From assembly GCF_038051985.1 (NCBI RefSeq), contig NZ_CP150291.1, positions 3,658,001-3,722,000 of the forward strand: a stretch of DNA of 64,000 nt, read 5' to 3'. The notes below the pieces were generated by a model. It worked only from the letters and a program-made list of their open reading frames with translations, was not told the origin of the DNA and did no database searches. The DNA comes from Solibacillus sp. FSL H8-0523 (GTDB lineage: Bacteria > Bacillota > Bacilli > Bacillales_A > Planococcaceae). The position numbers and the translations under genes are program-made. This document shows positions 63,398-64,000 of this stretch, one piece after another. How positions within the stretch are numbered: position 1 is the stretch's first letter; each line of letters begins with the position of its first letter.

Positions 63398-64000
63398 TTA
63401 TAATGTTACGGCCTTTTTCGCGTCATTTGATGCATAGGCCTTTAAAGCAATTTCCAATGATTTCAAGCCATCATAGCCTGAAATTAGCGGATTTTGTTTG
63501 TTTTCTATCGCCTTTAAAAAATCGACAATTAAGTCAAAGTCCGTATCGTTTCCACTATAAAGATGAGTGAGTGATTTTTGATCCTTACTGTAAACATTCA
63601 GCTTTTCGTTGAAGACATCTACCTTTCGTGTTGCCTTTGTTCCAATTACTTCAATCATGACATCGCCCCAAGTTGGGAATTGCGGAAAGCGCGACCAACT
63701 GGCGTCATGCGAAGCAACGACGCCATTTTCAAACACAATCGTCATAATGCCCGCATCATCTGTATCTAGCTCTGTAAAATAGCGATTGGCAAATGCACTT
63801 ACTTCCATAGCTTCACTGTCTAAATACCAACGCATAATATCAACCATATGTACGGTATGGTCTAATACCGCGCCGCCACCTGCAAGCTGTTCATCAATAA
63901 ACCAACCACCTGGATTTTGTCCGCGATTTGTTGAGCGAATTGCGACAATGTCCCCAAGCTCACCTGCATCAATTGCTTGCTTTAAATCGCGAATTGGTGC
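63398..64000 (-). CDS. Gfo/Idh/MocA family oxidoreductase, 5' part outside the window
   Basis: The frame is open to the window edge on the minus strand, so 200 C-terminal residues are seen and the NAD(P)-binding N-terminus is missing. Hallmarks are LKQAIDAGELGDIVAIRSTN, NPGGWFIDEQLAGGGAVLDH and THVHMVDIMRW-type histidines that bind substrate. The family oxidises or reduces sugars and cyclitols at a hydroxyl. It is the upstream neighbour in the operon with the glycosidase-like, FAD, GNAT and ROK genes. Confidence 0.9.
   Translation of the reverse strand, partial: APIRDLKQAIDAGELGDIVAIRSTNRGQNPGGWFIDEQLAGGGAVLDHTVHMVDIMRWYLDSEAMEVSAFANRYFTELDTDDAGIMTIVFENGVVASHDASWSRFPQFPTWGDVMIEVIGTKATRKVDVFNEKLNVYSKDQKSLTHLYSGNDTDFDLIVDFLKAIENKQNPLISGYDGLKSLEIALKAYASNDAKKAVTL

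Noticed and set aside
1-64000. CRISPR arrays, prophage or insertion sequences
   Set aside because: No regularly spaced repeats, phage structural genes, transposase or integrase were seen anywhere in the window.

Overview
The window is chromosomal DNA of a low-GC, endospore-forming member of the Bacillota. The signs are a gerA-type germinant receptor operon, Tlp, other small spore-type proteins, spore photoproduct lyase, strong AGGAGG ribosome binding sites, many Rho-independent terminators and an S-layer-homology protein. Gene content (DegV pairs, CYP152 P450, short cytochrome bd with CydS, Opp, msmX with a yxkF-like regulator) fits Bacillales, most likely the Solibacillus/Lysinibacillus/Planococcaceae side. 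That placement is inference. No rRNA, tRNA, CRISPR array, transposase or integrase was seen.

Layout. (1) 1-14.3 kb: the end of a germinant-receptor operon with a tiny membrane protein, several small spore genes, tRNA-dihydrouridine synthase, aspartate dehydrogenase, two DegV paralogues flanking a thioredoxin-reductase-like flavoprotein, a CYP152 peroxygenase with an SDR, and splB. (2) 14.4-36.3 kb: accessory modules: DUF421/LprI-like/ThpR/Hsp20; a Bce-type sensor-transporter cassette with two duplicated membrane-anchored proteins; a GH16-GT2-deacetylase exopolysaccharide operon; an SLH protein; an MFS pump; MerR/DJ-1/nitroreductase; a Crp-like regulator with a truncated oxidoreductase. (3) 36.3-43.9 kb: rlmD, a chemoreceptor, cydA-cydB-cydS, dgkB and a thioredoxin-fold protein. 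(4) 44.2-49.8 kb: oppABCDF with a CodY-like box and an attenuator after oppA. (5) 49.8-50.35 kb: a gene-free stretch with three large GC-rich palindromes. (6) 50.35-56.2 kb: proline catabolism (pruA, an unusual AAA+ regulator, putB, putP) with shared operator-like sites. (7) 56.3-64 kb: a yxkF-like regulator, msmX, and a convergent five-gene operon (Gfo/Idh/MocA, glycosidase-like protein, FAD oxidoreductase, GNAT, ROK kinase) that looks like an uncharacterised sugar-conjugate pathway.

Main observation: region 2 is cut up by degenerate direct copies of the last ~40-80 bp of rlmD, at about 14.4, 18.2, 24.4, 31.9 and 34.2 kb. All are in the rlmD orientation, each sits next to a hairpin terminator, and all lie on the 3' side of the intact rlmD. 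This is the geometry expected if modules had accreted one after another at the 3' end of rlmD, although no recombinase is visible. Other points of interest are the palindrome array at 49.8-50.3 kb, an AAA+ regulator lacking GAFTGA and a normal Walker B, the duplicated proteins inside the Bce cassette, and matching hairpins on both sides of the exopolysaccharide operon.
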